DNA of 64,000 nt from Segatella oris (GCF_900637655.1 NZ_LR134384.1:2790001-2854000), one strand, 5' to 3'; numbered from the stretch's first letter, positions 54,996-64,000 are shown. Notes: generated from the letters alone by a model not told the origin. Translations and numbers: made by a program.

Positions 54996-57404
54996 TTATT
55001 CGGCCTCCTCAGCCTGTTTTTCATCATCATTTATAGATTTCGTAATATACTTGAAGCGTTTTCTGTAGACAGGAATATCTGCCTCTTTATATGGATAACG
55101 CTTTCGCAAATCATCATTTACATTTGCCTCCGTTGCATAATATTTCTTGTATGAAGCATTCATGTCAAAGCTATGCTGGAAGTAAGCCAAAAAGTCCGGA
55201 CAATCTATTGCCTGAAGTTTCAAGGCAACATCTGCACCATATTTATTGACAAGGTCTGCCAAAGTAGCATTCTCCATATCAGGATCGTTTGCTGCAATGA
55301 TGCCTTTGAGATACCACTTCTTAGCTAAATTGTCGGGCAAAGAGTCTACCAACGGTTCAACTTGTTTATAGGTATAACCAAGTTCCGGTGCGAGTTCAGT
55401 GCTCAGGACTGCACGATTAACGGGATTCGTCTGCATGACATATTGAAGAGCCTTTTTTGCACGCATTTCCTCATCTGCAGTTTTATTCTGTTTGAAGAAC
55501 AAAGTCTGCAAGTCAATCATCATTTTCAGTTCATGGAACTTACCTGTATCAGGCAGTTTGTTTGCGAGGAAAGCAGCCTCTCCCAACTTACGCTTATACA
55601 GATACATCAATGCTTGATTAGCAACAATTTCTTTGTAATTGACTGTATATGTATAAGAATTATCGAAAGCAATTGGACGTGAGACCTCAACACCAGCTTG
55701 CATATCTATAAACGGAGCCAATATGCTAAGATCTATAGAGTCTTGATCAAGCATATAACAAGCGACACGGTTAGCAATGTAAGCAGCAAACGGACTATAC
55801 TTTGCCGTCTTACGAACCATATTCTGACGATAAGCCCTGAATACGAGTTTCCTTACTTCTGCAGAATCCTTAATTTGTTTCAGCAAATTGTAATAGTCTC
55901 CATTGGAGAATACCTCTGGCCCGTTTTCTGCATAACGCGGGTCATTATAATAAGTCCAAACCGTCTCAACCGGATCAAGGATCTTATTCCTACGAATGGT
56001 ATATGTACTTCTAATCTTACGCTGGTTCTCCATGATACGCACCACAAGTGGATTACTATCCATCATACGCCTCAGAGCTGCTTTATTGCCAGTCTTCCCA
56101 TACCCTCTCAGTTCCTCTGCTTCACTTCTTTGACCATGTGCTATCAATGAATCTGCCACATCATCCCAAGTAAATACACGAGGATCCTTAATAACTAAAT
56201 TCGCACTATTAATCTGGGAGCCAACAATATTCAAAATCTTGCGAGCACGCCTTGCAGCCAGACTTTTATTGAACTGGTAGCCACCTTCTGGAGAAGCACC
56301 ACCCTGAATGGTAAAACTGACAAGCGAACGCCCATAAGAACGAAGCTCACGCACCAGCATATCAAGTGTTTGCTGATTGGTTGTATCAGGAGTAAGCTCG
56401 TCTTTGGCCACAATAAAGTACAATTGCAACTCTCTTGGAACTTCCAAAAGACGTGCCCTTACCTGTTCGAAGAAACGTGGTCCAAGATCCATATCAACCT
56501 TGGCTGTAGAAAGATCGAGCATCTTCCAAGGCTTACGACTATTCGCTGTACCCTCTTTGAAGTCCCGGTAATAAACATGTGTGTAATCTTCAAGGCTCAA
56601 TGTCCCAAACCACTTATATGCCTTGTCAGGATCAGGCTTCGGGTAAGTAACTTCCCAATTCGCCTTCACAGGATGTGAACTCAAAGCTGGGGCAACCTTA
56701 TAATAAGGGTGAAGGGAGTCATTCCTATTGTAATCATAACTCTTACGACGAATTTGATTGGAATGATATTGGAAGCCTTCCAAAACTATTGGTTCCAAAT
56801 GTTGCACGGTATCCTTAGTTTCAACATCCAAGGCAACAGGTTGAAAAATAAGACGTGAATGCTTTGTTGCATAATCTTCAGGTAAGCCTATGGTCACTTT
56901 CCAATGCAAGTTAGGTCCATCATCCAATGGAGGTTGCTCCACAAAATCCACACCTTTGCGTTTGGCATAGACACTTGTACCTTGCAACAGAATAGCATCA
57001 TCGGCGCCAGCAGCAAAAACAATATCGTAATTCAGCTGTGTTCCTTTAATTTCAATCAATTTCACTTGATTTCCATTTATCACCAGTAATGCGCCTGTTG
57101 CAGACACATCCGCTTCAAAATGACCATCATAATCAGGCGTAACAACATCGCTACTCTTGATTTTAACAACACTTCCTAACTCACTTCCTTTCGTACGAAA
57201 AAGATTAGCCTGAGTACGTGCATCCTTTTTATTGTCGAAAACATAAACCGGAACAGACAAAGCTTCCTTACCTTTTCCCTTACCTTCTAAAGTGCGCACC
57301 GTCTTCGAGACATCGCCTGTGATATGTATTACCTGTGCATGCACCTCAGCAGCAAACAGGGAAACAAACAACAGTAGATATATGTATTTGATATACTCTT
57401 TCAT
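54996..57404 (-). CDS. OmpA-like envelope protein, 802 residues
   Basis: Signal peptide MKEYIKYIYLLLFVSLFAAEVHAQ; beta-rich N-terminal half. An OmpA-like fold lies around 325-400: VSFTIQGGASPEGGYQFNKS with LAARRARKIL matches the peptidoglycan-binding pattern (I.G.AS.EG ... N..LS..RA). A long helical C-terminal region follows (about 430-780) ending in KQAEEAE. Likely anchors an outer-membrane assembly to peptidoglycan. Position between a DUF3575 protein and the giant barrel resembles the DUF3575/DUF3868 gene sets seen near fimbrial loci in Bacteroides. Confidence 0.75.
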   Translation of the reverse strand: MKEYIKYIYLLLFVSLFAAEVHAQVIHITGDVSKTVRTLEGKGKGKEALSVPVYVFDNKKDARTQANLFRTKGSELGSVVKIKSSDVVTPDYDGHFEADVSATGALLVINGNQVKLIEIKGTQLNYDIVFAAGADDAILLQGTSVYAKRKGVDFVEQPPLDDGPNLHWKVTIGLPEDYATKHSRLIFQPVALDVETKDTVQHLEPIVLEGFQYHSNQIRRKSYDYNRNDSLHPYYKVAPALSSHPVKANWEVTYPKPDPDKAYKWFGTLSLEDYTHVYYRDFKEGTANSRKPWKMLDLSTAKVDMDLGPRFFEQVRARLLEVPRELQLYFIVAKDELTPDTTNQQTLDMLVRELRSYGRSLVSFTIQGGASPEGGYQFNKSLAARRARKILNIVGSQINSANLVIKDPRVFTWDDVADSLIAHGQRSEAEELRGYGKTGNKAALRRMMDSNPLVVRIMENQRKIRSTYTIRRNKILDPVETVWTYYNDPRYAENGPEVFSNGDYYNLLKQIKDSAEVRKLVFRAYRQNMVRKTAKYSPFAAYIANRVACYMLDQDSIDLSILAPFIDMQAGVEVSRPIAFDNSYTYTVNYKEIVANQALMYLYKRKLGEAAFLANKLPDTGKFHELKMMIDLQTLFFKQNKTADEEMRAKKALQYVMQTNPVNRAVLSTELAPELGYTYKQVEPLVDSLPDNLAKKWYLKGIIAANDPDMENATLADLVNKYGADVALKLQAIDCPDFLAYFQHSFDMNASYKKYYATEANVNDDLRKRYPYKEADIPVYRKRFKYITKSINDDEKQAEEAE

Positions 57405-57426
57405 CTTTTTTCAAATAATTATATTT

Positions 57427-57984
57427 TTACCATATCGTATAAGAAAGGGTAACTCCTATCTTTGTAGGCAAGATATGCAACGACTTAAAACCATCTTTTG
57501 TAAGACCTGAACCATCATTGAGCTCAATTAACTGTCCATCAGTACGCGTCTTGGCATGACTTGTCCCAACAAGTCCCACACCAGCGTGGGCATCAATTGC
57601 CAACTTATCTGACAAAGCAAAGACATAACCGAAAGTAATCCCTGCACCTAAGGCATAACCATCATAGCATACACCCTTATGTGTTACTTTGTAATCAGCA
57701 ATCAAAAGCCCGGCTCCAACAAAGTGATGATAAAGTGGACGGCCCCCAAAATAATATCTATACTCAGGTTGTACACCTACCACTTTCATATTATCGTGGA
57801 TATAAGGATTGTGATTACCAAAGACAGTCAGACCTAATGTAGAGCGGTTGCCAATTGTCATCTCGGCACCAAGATTATAGGTTTGTGTTGCCAACATCAT
57901 TAAGTCTGTGTTGACACTCAGTTTCTGTGCATGGGAAACTACTGTTCCCAAAGCCATGATAAAAATCAAAAATATCTTTTTCAT
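57427..57984 (-). CDS. DUF3575-like small outer membrane barrel, 185 residues
   Basis: Signal peptide MKKIFLIFIMALGTVVSHAQ. KLSVNTDLMMLATQTYNLGAEM is the DUF3575 start (N....D......N.G.E). Strands with EYRYYFGGRPLYHHFVGAGL and a terminal TLSYTIW. Probably an 8-stranded barrel. Confidence 0.8.
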   Translation of the reverse strand: MKKIFLIFIMALGTVVSHAQKLSVNTDLMMLATQTYNLGAEMTIGNRSTLGLTVFGNHNPYIHDNMKVVGVQPEYRYYFGGRPLYHHFVGAGLLIADYKVTHKGVCYDGYALGAGITFGYVFALSDKLAIDAHAGVGLVGTSHAKTRTDGQLIELNDGSGLTKDGFKSLHILPTKIGVTLSYTIW

Positions 57985-58001
57985 TTCTAATATAGCCTTA
58001 G

Positions 58002-59159
58002 TTATGCATATTTAGTTCCTTTTCCATATCGCTGTTGTTTTGGCAATAACAAATCACTAAAAGTTACTAATGTAACTCCTTTATACAGACTGTTTTCCTG
58101 TAATCGTAACATAGCCATCTGTTTTCTCCTGTTTATCATTGGTTCTTTCACCAACTTAAGCATATTTACGCTAACTATAGAATCAGCCGTCTTCACCGTC
58201 TTTTGTTCAGGTTTACTATCCACTTTCAGTGTTTGTCCTCCTTGTTCTCCAGCTGTACGGACAGCTTTCAAAGAGTCTTCCATATAGCGTTTCTCGTTTT
58301 CCATACGCTGCTGCTCAAAACGTTTTTCATAGTTAACCTTCTCCAATGAGTCACGACGCATCTTGTCAGCAACCTTATTGGCCTCATTGATACTGTCACC
58401 TCGAAGTTTAGCTGTAGCCAATGCTATACGATAGTCATTGTCAACCAGAATACGTTTCTTGTATTTGTTAGCCACTTTCGGCCCGAAATGATAAATCAGT
58501 GATGCCCGCAGAACATCTGTCGAAGCTGCATAAACTAACGGAGAGAATGTAAGTTTATAACCATCCTCAGGTTTTGTCGTTGTATATTCATAACGGTTAC
58601 CGTTGCGTACACGTTCATACTCCTTATATTTTGCAAATACGAGTCCGGCATTCACACCCAAATCAAGATCCAGACAACTGCCATTCATATAAGCATAGAG
58701 CTGACGAACATAACCAAAGGAGAGTCCGCCAAAAAACGAACTACCCCTACGCCCCGTCGCTTTCAACTTAATATCGAAAGCATTTGCACCAACATAGACA
58801 CCCCAATAAAATACATCTTTAGGTTTCTTCCCATGCCAGTATTTCCTCAACTGCAACCTGCCATCATACAGGTCATAAACATGATAAGGAGTCTCTTTCG
58901 ACTGCTCCTTCCAATTAAGACGGCCCTGCAAGCCAATTGTCCATTTACTCCAGTTCTTGTTGCCTAACGTAAATTCTGCTCCTACATTAGGAGTCATGGC
59001 AAGCCAATCCACGGTATTGGTTCTAATGTTGAACCTCTGTCCAAGCGTCAGGGTGTCTACCTTGTTGTAGTACAGCTGCTGTGCATCTGTAGGTGCAACA
59101 AAAAACAACTGCACGAACAGCAGACAGAAAGCCCATCTACATACTTTAGAATGATTCAT
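58002..59159 (-). CDS. DUF3575-like barrel with helical C-terminal extension, 385 residues
   Basis: Signal peptide to about 27. Barrel part with RFNIRTNTVDWLAMTPNVGAEF (DUF3575 start) and LQLRKYWHGKKPKDVFYWGV. From about 230 a charged coiled-coil-like segment (KVADKMRRDSLEKVNYEKRF and on to about 310). The extension is absent from the neighbouring 185-residue paralog and may contact peptidoglycan or the partner proteins. Confidence 0.8.
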   Translation of the reverse strand: MNHSKVCRWAFCLLFVQLFFVAPTDAQQLYYNKVDTLTLGQRFNIRTNTVDWLAMTPNVGAEFTLGNKNWSKWTIGLQGRLNWKEQSKETPYHVYDLYDGRLQLRKYWHGKKPKDVFYWGVYVGANAFDIKLKATGRRGSSFFGGLSFGYVRQLYAYMNGSCLDLDLGVNAGLVFAKYKEYERVRNGNRYEYTTTKPEDGYKLTFSPLVYAASTDVLRASLIYHFGPKVANKYKKRILVDNDYRIALATAKLRGDSINEANKVADKMRRDSLEKVNYEKRFEQQRMENEKRYMEDSLKAVRTAGEQGGQTLKVDSKPEQKTVKTADSIVSVNMLKLVKEPMINRRKQMAMLRLQENSLYKGVTLVTFSDLLLPKQQRYGKGTKYA

Positions 59160-59184
59160 AACTATTTATAAAATCGTTTTCACT

Positions 59185-60612
59185 TTACTTTTTCGTACTC
59201 AACATCTCAAGCAACTGCTTCGCATAGCTGTCATCAGGCTCAAGCTTTATAATCTTTTCTGCATAGCTGACAGCCTGTGGCATTACTTTCTTTGTATAAT
59301 AATAATAGGACAGTTGCTTATAGCATTCTATCATATAATCCTTGTCACCACCATCACGTTCAAGAAGTTCAGCTGCCTGCAAATAATAAGGTTTCGCAAG
59401 TCCACGCTCATTCTTCGGATCCATCAATGCATTGGCTTTTGCTCTCCAATAAAAACCCACATAGCTATCTGGGCGTAACATAGAGATTTCAGCAAACACT
59501 TTCTCTGCTTGTTTAAGTGCTTCCATACTCTTTTCACTCATCTGGCCGTTCGTCTGATTACTTGTAGCTTTACGCCAATAGAGCAATCCCAACTGGAATA
59601 AATCACGTGAGCGGTCGTAAGTGGAGTCCGTTATTTTTGCCAAGTTCTCGCGTGTGTATTTAATTGCATTATCATAGTCACCTATTTTTGAATAGGCATT
59701 GGCAATATCCTTATTTATTCCAGGCACATCCTTTGCTAACGCACGAGCTTGCTCAAACTTCTGAATCGCTTCTGACGTACGGTCTAATCCATTGAGCACA
59801 TAGCCATAATAAAGGTAATCGGTATAACGTATCTTGGCCGAATCTTTATTCATATCCACCAATTCCTTGGCATTCTCCAATGCTGCATTGAAATGTTCCA
59901 AATCAGTGTTACAATAGAGCATCACTCTTAATAAATCTGTATTATGAGGATAGATACTATTACCTTTCGTCGCAATACTCAAGGCTTTTTTGTTATTCCC
60001 AGAAAGAAGAATAGACTGTGCATAGTGCACAAGTTCATTCTCGGTCATCTTTGCCAATCCCTGCTTTTCGTATGAAGCAATTGCTGCATCATATTTCTGG
60101 GCACCATAATACAACTCTGCGACCCGCCCATCTATAGAAATATCAGGACGCAACTCCTTTATAAGATTCAACCGGCGCATGGCCTCAGGCATGTCTGTGA
60201 ATTTCACTAAGTCGGCATACTTAAAATATGCTTCTGGGTCATGACGGTCGAAATATATCGCACGATTATAATAATATTTCGCAGAATCCACCCAACCTTT
60301 CGCTCTTGCAATATCGCCTCCCAAATTGATAGCCTTGGGAGTAATCTTGTAACATCGCTGAGCTTTGTTGAAATACATTTCTGCTTCATCAATTTTTCCT
60401 GCCTGCAAATAGGCTGAACCGATAGCTGCAATCATGTCTGTATTTCCCTTATCCAATTTGATTGCACTTTCTGCATACGATTGAGCCAAGTCTGTATTCG
60501 TCTTAATCAGTTTTACCATTTCTTCAATATTTCCTTTTTGCATTGGATTTTGAGCGAAAGAAGACGAAATTGCTACCCAAAGAATAAAACCTAATAATTT
60601 AAATTTACACAT
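59185..60612 (-). CDS. periplasmic TPR protein, 475 residues
   Basis: Signal peptide MCKFKLLGFILWVAISSSFAQ, then at least nine TPR-type helix pairs across 40-470 (for example AYLQAGKIDEAEMYFNKAQR, AYSKIGDYDNAIKYTRENLA). First gene of the operon; the following genes start 17-25 bp after the previous stop. Probably a scaffold for assembling the outer-membrane proteins encoded downstream. Confidence 0.85.
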   Translation of the reverse strand: MCKFKLLGFILWVAISSSFAQNPMQKGNIEEMVKLIKTNTDLAQSYAESAIKLDKGNTDMIAAIGSAYLQAGKIDEAEMYFNKAQRCYKITPKAINLGGDIARAKGWVDSAKYYYNRAIYFDRHDPEAYFKYADLVKFTDMPEAMRRLNLIKELRPDISIDGRVAELYYGAQKYDAAIASYEKQGLAKMTENELVHYAQSILLSGNNKKALSIATKGNSIYPHNTDLLRVMLYCNTDLEHFNAALENAKELVDMNKDSAKIRYTDYLYYGYVLNGLDRTSEAIQKFEQARALAKDVPGINKDIANAYSKIGDYDNAIKYTRENLAKITDSTYDRSRDLFQLGLLYWRKATSNQTNGQMSEKSMEALKQAEKVFAEISMLRPDSYVGFYWRAKANALMDPKNERGLAKPYYLQAAELLERDGGDKDYMIECYKQLSYYYYTKKVMPQAVSYAEKIIKLEPDDSYAKQLLEMLSTKK

Positions 60613-60682
60613 AATATAATATTGACGGTGTTACGCAACACGATAAAATAAGTCCTATATCTCTAATCTTTATAAATCTGCG

Positions 60683-60690
60683 CAAAGTTA
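60683..60690 (-). promoter_or_regulatory. -7 promoter element of the outer-membrane operon
   Basis: TAACTTTG on the minus strand, about 70 bp before the TPR gene. The remaining stretch 60691-61165 is AT-rich and shows nothing else recognisable. Confidence 0.5.
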
Positions 60691-61165
60691 ACATTTTTTC
60701 TTGCAAGAAAATGAATACACATAAAGAAGCTTTATTAATTTATCATTTATTAACATTATATTTAATCACATCTCCTTTTTCAGAATAGAGTGCTTATTCC
60801 ATTTTCACATTTTCTAAAAATGCAAATCCATCCATAATTTACGTCTTATCCTGGTATAAAAGTATACAAATAAGGCGTAATGGTTGTATATTCTTATTGA
60901 TTAATTATAAGCAAAATAAACTACTTAGCTTATTCTAACACCTATCTCTAATTGGGATATTTTAAAAATATAAGAGGTATTTATAGAAAGTAAAAACGTA
61001 TATATTCGTAGTAAGGTCTTTCTGTTAATCACGCCTTTGTGATTGCCTGATTTTAGTTGACCTTTTATAGTTTTATCCCTAATAAGAGTTGACTCATGTT
61101 ATTCTTTATTCCTAATACAAATTTACTATATTTACCTTATGCCTGATATAGATAGACCATAGCAT

Positions 61166-62815
61166 TCAGAAGCAGAAAGAGAATGCAGCGCCAAGAATGG
61201 GTTGGGAGACGCTTTTCTTTTGTGAGGCAACGTAAGGGGCAATATAGTCACTGATGTTATTGATTGTTTGTCCGTTGAGAGTTATAGAGCGGCCGGCATC
61301 TTTAAGGAAAAGAGTGGGAGCATAGGTTGACCTGTAGGTGCGACGCACAAAATTGTAATCAAGAAAGACTTTCCATGCCATTCTCGATTTACAAGCAAAG
61401 GTGGCAGAAAGTCCTGTTCCTATAATCGTTGCATTATCTCCACCCACTTGAAAGAAATTCCACTTGCTGTAGTAGGGCTTCCCGTTATCTTTTCCGTTCC
61501 CTTTTATTTCGAGTGTCGGCACGGTCTTACCATGTTGCGGATCATATTCAAATGCAATGTCTCGCTGATGTCCTTTAACTTCAGCAGTGACAGCAATGCC
61601 GTCTAAATAGCTTCTGCCCACAAGGAGTTTTGAACCTAATGCAAACCTTTTGCTGATAGGGAAATTGAAGTACACTCCACCGCTCCAGTTGAACTCTGCC
61701 ATGTGGTTAGATTCAACGGTCAGTGTGTAGCTGTCAAGAAATCCGGCATTTACAGAAGCGAGCTGGTTCAGAATTCCAATAGGATGCAGTGCATCCTTAT
61801 CATATCCTTTGACATTACGTGATGTAATCATCAGACGTCCACCCAAGCCAATATACCGATTTAGGAAATAGGCACTCTCGACGCCAACGGCAATGCCACG
61901 TGAAAGTTTAATCTTTCGTTTCTTTTGCCCATGATAATATTCGTTCAGTCCGGGAAGATGCTCCATGAAATCAAGATGACGCTCACTTAGGCCGATACCC
62001 ATTTGCACATTGAAGAAACTTGGATACTTATAAAGGTCAAGTTCGTCATCCCTGTCATGGCGTAACAAACCTTTGTTCTTGAAAAGTAAATCCCCCAAAG
62101 TATAGCCCATTTCTGTAGACAGAATACCAATACCCGCACCGGCAAACGTGTCGCTTGCCCAATGTCTGTTGTTAAGTACGCGCATACAGCCTGTTGCCGT
62201 AGCAAGCATATAGCCTGCAATGCTGTACCATGGGCTTCGAGTCATGCCATATTCTTTATGGAGTATTGTGGCAGCACTAAAGGCTGTGGCCGTATGACCG
62301 GAGGGGAAGGAGTTGTTTGTCGAACCATCCGGACGAAGTTCTCTGACAGAATATTTCATGGTTTCTACTAAAGTAGCCATGATAATCAATGAAGCTGCAC
62401 TGCTGACAGCATAGCGTTTGAGACTGCTTCGCCCCTCCACTCCCGCAACTTTCAGTCCTGTGGTCAGCAATAGTGGAGCATATTGTATATAGTTATCTGC
62501 AGATTGGTGGAAATTCAGTTGGAATTTATTGCGTACTTCCCTGATATTTCTTTTCTCACTTCTTAGTGCAATTCCTGCCACAATCCATGGCAGCCCTGCC
62601 AACGACATAGAAGCGTTGACCCTGTATCTGTATTCCTGCGTGTTATGATGAACTGCATTTCCCATGCTGTCAGTAAGGCTTGTTTCCTCAGTGATACGGC
62701 CTAAAGAGTCTGTCAGAGATGTGGTTGCCAAGCAATTTGCAGCTGTGAAAAGAAACATGAAACTTACTAACGCGCGGCAGTTCTTGTGTTTTATGATTGA
62801 ATTAGCGTGATGCAT
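61166..62815 (-). CDS. PAP2-family phosphatase with C-terminal barrel-like domain
   Basis: 549 residues. Signal-like hydrophobic N-terminus (12-31). The acid-phosphatase motif triad is intact: K154-x6-RP (KYSVRELRPDG), PSGH at 171-174, and R212-x5-H218-x3-D222 (RVLNNRHWASD). After about residue 270 the sequence changes to amphipathic strands (VGVESAYFLNRYIGLGGRLM, FNFPISKRFALGSKLLVGRS, WKVFLDYNFVRRTYRS) and ends AAFSFCF with a terminal aromatic, as in outer-membrane barrels. It probably dephosphorylates a lipid or isoprenoid phosphate in the envelope, with an unusual barrel fusion. Stand-alone gene. Confidence 0.82.
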   Translation of the reverse strand: MHHANSIIKHKNCRALVSFMFLFTAANCLATTSLTDSLGRITEETSLTDSMGNAVHHNTQEYRYRVNASMSLAGLPWIVAGIALRSEKRNIREVRNKFQLNFHQSADNYIQYAPLLLTTGLKVAGVEGRSSLKRYAVSSAASLIIMATLVETMKYSVRELRPDGSTNNSFPSGHTATAFSAATILHKEYGMTRSPWYSIAGYMLATATGCMRVLNNRHWASDTFAGAGIGILSTEMGYTLGDLLFKNKGLLRHDRDDELDLYKYPSFFNVQMGIGLSERHLDFMEHLPGLNEYYHGQKKRKIKLSRGIAVGVESAYFLNRYIGLGGRLMITSRNVKGYDKDALHPIGILNQLASVNAGFLDSYTLTVESNHMAEFNWSGGVYFNFPISKRFALGSKLLVGRSYLDGIAVTAEVKGHQRDIAFEYDPQHGKTVPTLEIKGNGKDNGKPYYSKWNFFQVGGDNATIIGTGLSATFACKSRMAWKVFLDYNFVRRTYRSTYAPTLFLKDAGRSITLNGQTINNISDYIAPYVASQKKSVSQPILGAAFSFCF

Positions 62816-62974
62816 TTACAGTTGTCGGACTTTATTTCTGTGGCAAAGATATATAAAACGATTGAAAAGTGAAAGCTATATGGCCGAAAGTTTATCCTAA
62901 TCTATCTTCAAGAAAGGACAGTTGATAAAGATGTTGCTGATATTAACAGAAATATCATGCCCTGCTTTACTTTG

Positions 62975-63084
62975 CAATCTGCGTCATATTGCGTTGTAAA
63001 GTGACTGGAATGACCGTGCAATCTGCGTCATATTGCGTGGTAAAATGATAGAGATTACAGCGTAAAGTGACGCAAGTTGCAGTG
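62975..63084. repeat. 22-bp-period array G
   Basis: Five units at 62975, 62997, 63019, 63041 and 63063. Units 1 and 3 (CAATCTGCGTCATATTGCGT plus two bases) are nearly identical; units 2, 4 and 5 begin TAAA. Between divergent PAP2 and priA genes. The rest of 62816-63279 shows nothing else recognisable. Confidence 0.8.
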
Positions 63085-63279
63085 TGGTTTTCTGTAAACG
63101 GGGAATTCAAGTCTTGTTTGTGGGAAAACAGGATGTTGCGAGCCAACTTTCAATGCGTGTTCTCCTGATAATCTTCAACCTGTTTTTTGCATGAAGCTTG
63201 AAGTGAGTTGACCGCACGTCAGCAATGTTTTGAGCCTCCTTTTCCCCCTGCATTTTGTCGGAATTCCCATTATTTTATT

Positions 63280-63287
63280 TATCTTTG
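63280..63287 (+). promoter_or_regulatory. -7 promoter element of priA
   Basis: TATCTTTG ending 7 bp before the ATG, with TTTG at 63254-63257 (22-bp spacer). The mRNA would be leaderless or nearly so. Confidence 0.5.
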
Positions 63288-63294
63288 CAACTGC

Positions 63295-64000
63295 ATGAAA
63301 TATGTAGAGGTCGTTCTTCCATTGCCTTTAGACGGGCTTTTCACCTACGCAGTTGCCGATAATCAAGCGGCAAAAGCGCAGGTAGGATGTCGCGTGCTCG
63401 TGCCGTTGGGCAAGTCGAAGAAGTATATCGGCATCGTGATGCACGTCGTCGACGAGAAGCCGGAGTTTGAAGTGAAGCCTATCATCGAAGTCATTGACCG
63501 ACAACCGATATTACTTCATCAGCAAATAAGACTCTGGCAATGGATTTCCGACTACTATCTTTCACCGCTTGGCGATATCTATAAGGCAGCTTTGCCTTCC
63601 GGTTTGAAGGCCGAAGAGGGCTACCGACCGAAGAAAGAGACTTATATTACGCTCTCAGAAGCCTTTCGCAGTGAACAAACTCTGCATGTGGCCATGAACA
63701 TGTTGACACGTGCCACCAAACAACTCAAGGCTTTTGTGGGCTTTCTTTCGCTGTCGCATTGGGACACGCTGAATGGAACGACACCGCAGGAAACGCTGAC
63801 CGAAATTACACGTGAAGAGCTGATGAACGCTACCAACACCTCGCTTGCTACCGTCAAAGCCTTGGTTGACCGCAACATTCTTACCCTTTATCAGAAAGAA
63901 GTGGGCCGACTGAACACCTCTGAAACGGCACATCCGGAGTGCATGAAGCCTCTGAGCACGGCCCAGTTCACAGCTTTTGAGGCTGTTAATGAGCTGTTTG
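63295..64000 (+). CDS. priA: primosomal protein N' (PriA helicase), N-terminal part
   Basis: Partial: 235 codons are visible and the frame runs off the right edge. MKYVEVVLPLPLDGLFTYAV and VGCRVLVPLGKSKKYIGIVM are the 3'-DNA-binding domain, then WQWISDYYLSPLGDIYKAALPSGL. The helicase motifs lie beyond the window. PriA restarts stalled replication forks. Confidence 0.93.
   Translation, partial: MKYVEVVLPLPLDGLFTYAVADNQAAKAQVGCRVLVPLGKSKKYIGIVMHVVDEKPEFEVKPIIEVIDRQPILLHQQIRLWQWISDYYLSPLGDIYKAALPSGLKAEEGYRPKKETYITLSEAFRSEQTLHVAMNMLTRATKQLKAFVGFLSLSHWDTLNGTTPQETLTEITREELMNATNTSLATVKALVDRNILTLYQKEVGRLNTSETAHPECMKPLSTAQFTAFEAVNELF

Overview
The window looks like chromosomal DNA of a Prevotella-type Bacteroidetes (Prevotellaceae). 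Four things support this. Promoters carry the Bacteroidetes signature (TTTG about 20 bp upstream of TAnnTTTG) and Shine-Dalgarno sites are weak. The surface genes are typical of the group: a SusC-type TonB receptor, a FimB/Mfa2-like lipoprotein, and DUF3575/OmpA-type envelope clusters. The ribosomal superoperon runs rpsL-rpsG-fusA-rpsJ without tuf in between. YfhO, GSCFA and HI0933-type proteins are also present. No rRNA, tRNA or CRISPR array was found.

Layout. 1-1890: minus-strand pair of a secreted CbiX-like chelatase and a SusC-type receptor that runs off the left edge. 1891-3092: gene-free, with a 22-bp-period repeat element and two tandem copies of a probable 62-nt small RNA. 3093-13510: a pyruvate phosphate dikinase-domain protein with receiver-like N-terminus, GSCFA and YfhO proteins, the mtnN-luxS operon, and an envelope pair (beta-barrel and fimbrial-type lipoprotein). 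13606-24754: typA with a small membrane protein, rpsO, an MscS channel, two very small genes with their own promoters and terminators, a zinc metalloprotease, a PAQR/hemolysin III protein and RNase R. 25035-30630: an IS30-family element with a nonsense mutation sitting inside a repeat element, a YbjQ-like/SDR pair, an RlpA-like protein, a 67-bp tandem repeat and a frameshifted lipoprotein gene. 30690-48985: alpha, spc, S10 and str ribosomal operons, all on the minus strand. 49413-63295: a DUF3467 protein, an HI0933-type flavoprotein, a five-gene outer-membrane operon, and a PAP2 phosphatase fused to a barrel-like domain. 63295-64000: the start of priA.

The strongest unexplained structure is a family of intergenic arrays made of diverged units spaced exactly 22 bp apart. 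Seven arrays are spread across the window at about 2.4, 10.1, 16.5, 25.2, 39.0, 51.5 and 63.0 kb. Three of them (2.4, 16.5, 25.2 kb) share recognisable flanks and one common right end. One array lies inside the ribosomal operon between rpsN and rpsH, and an IS30 element has landed in the end of another with a 3-bp target duplication. A second, GC-rich repeat family forms hairpins after genes and has become the C-terminal codons of two proteins.

Functional links. mtnN and luxS recycle S-adenosylhomocysteine and produce the AI-2 precursor. The ribosomal block holds translation, secretion (secY), Met removal (map) and RNA polymerase alpha under shared control. The TPR/DUF3575/OmpA-like/giant-barrel operon looks like one cell-envelope assembly whose job cannot be read from sequence alone.
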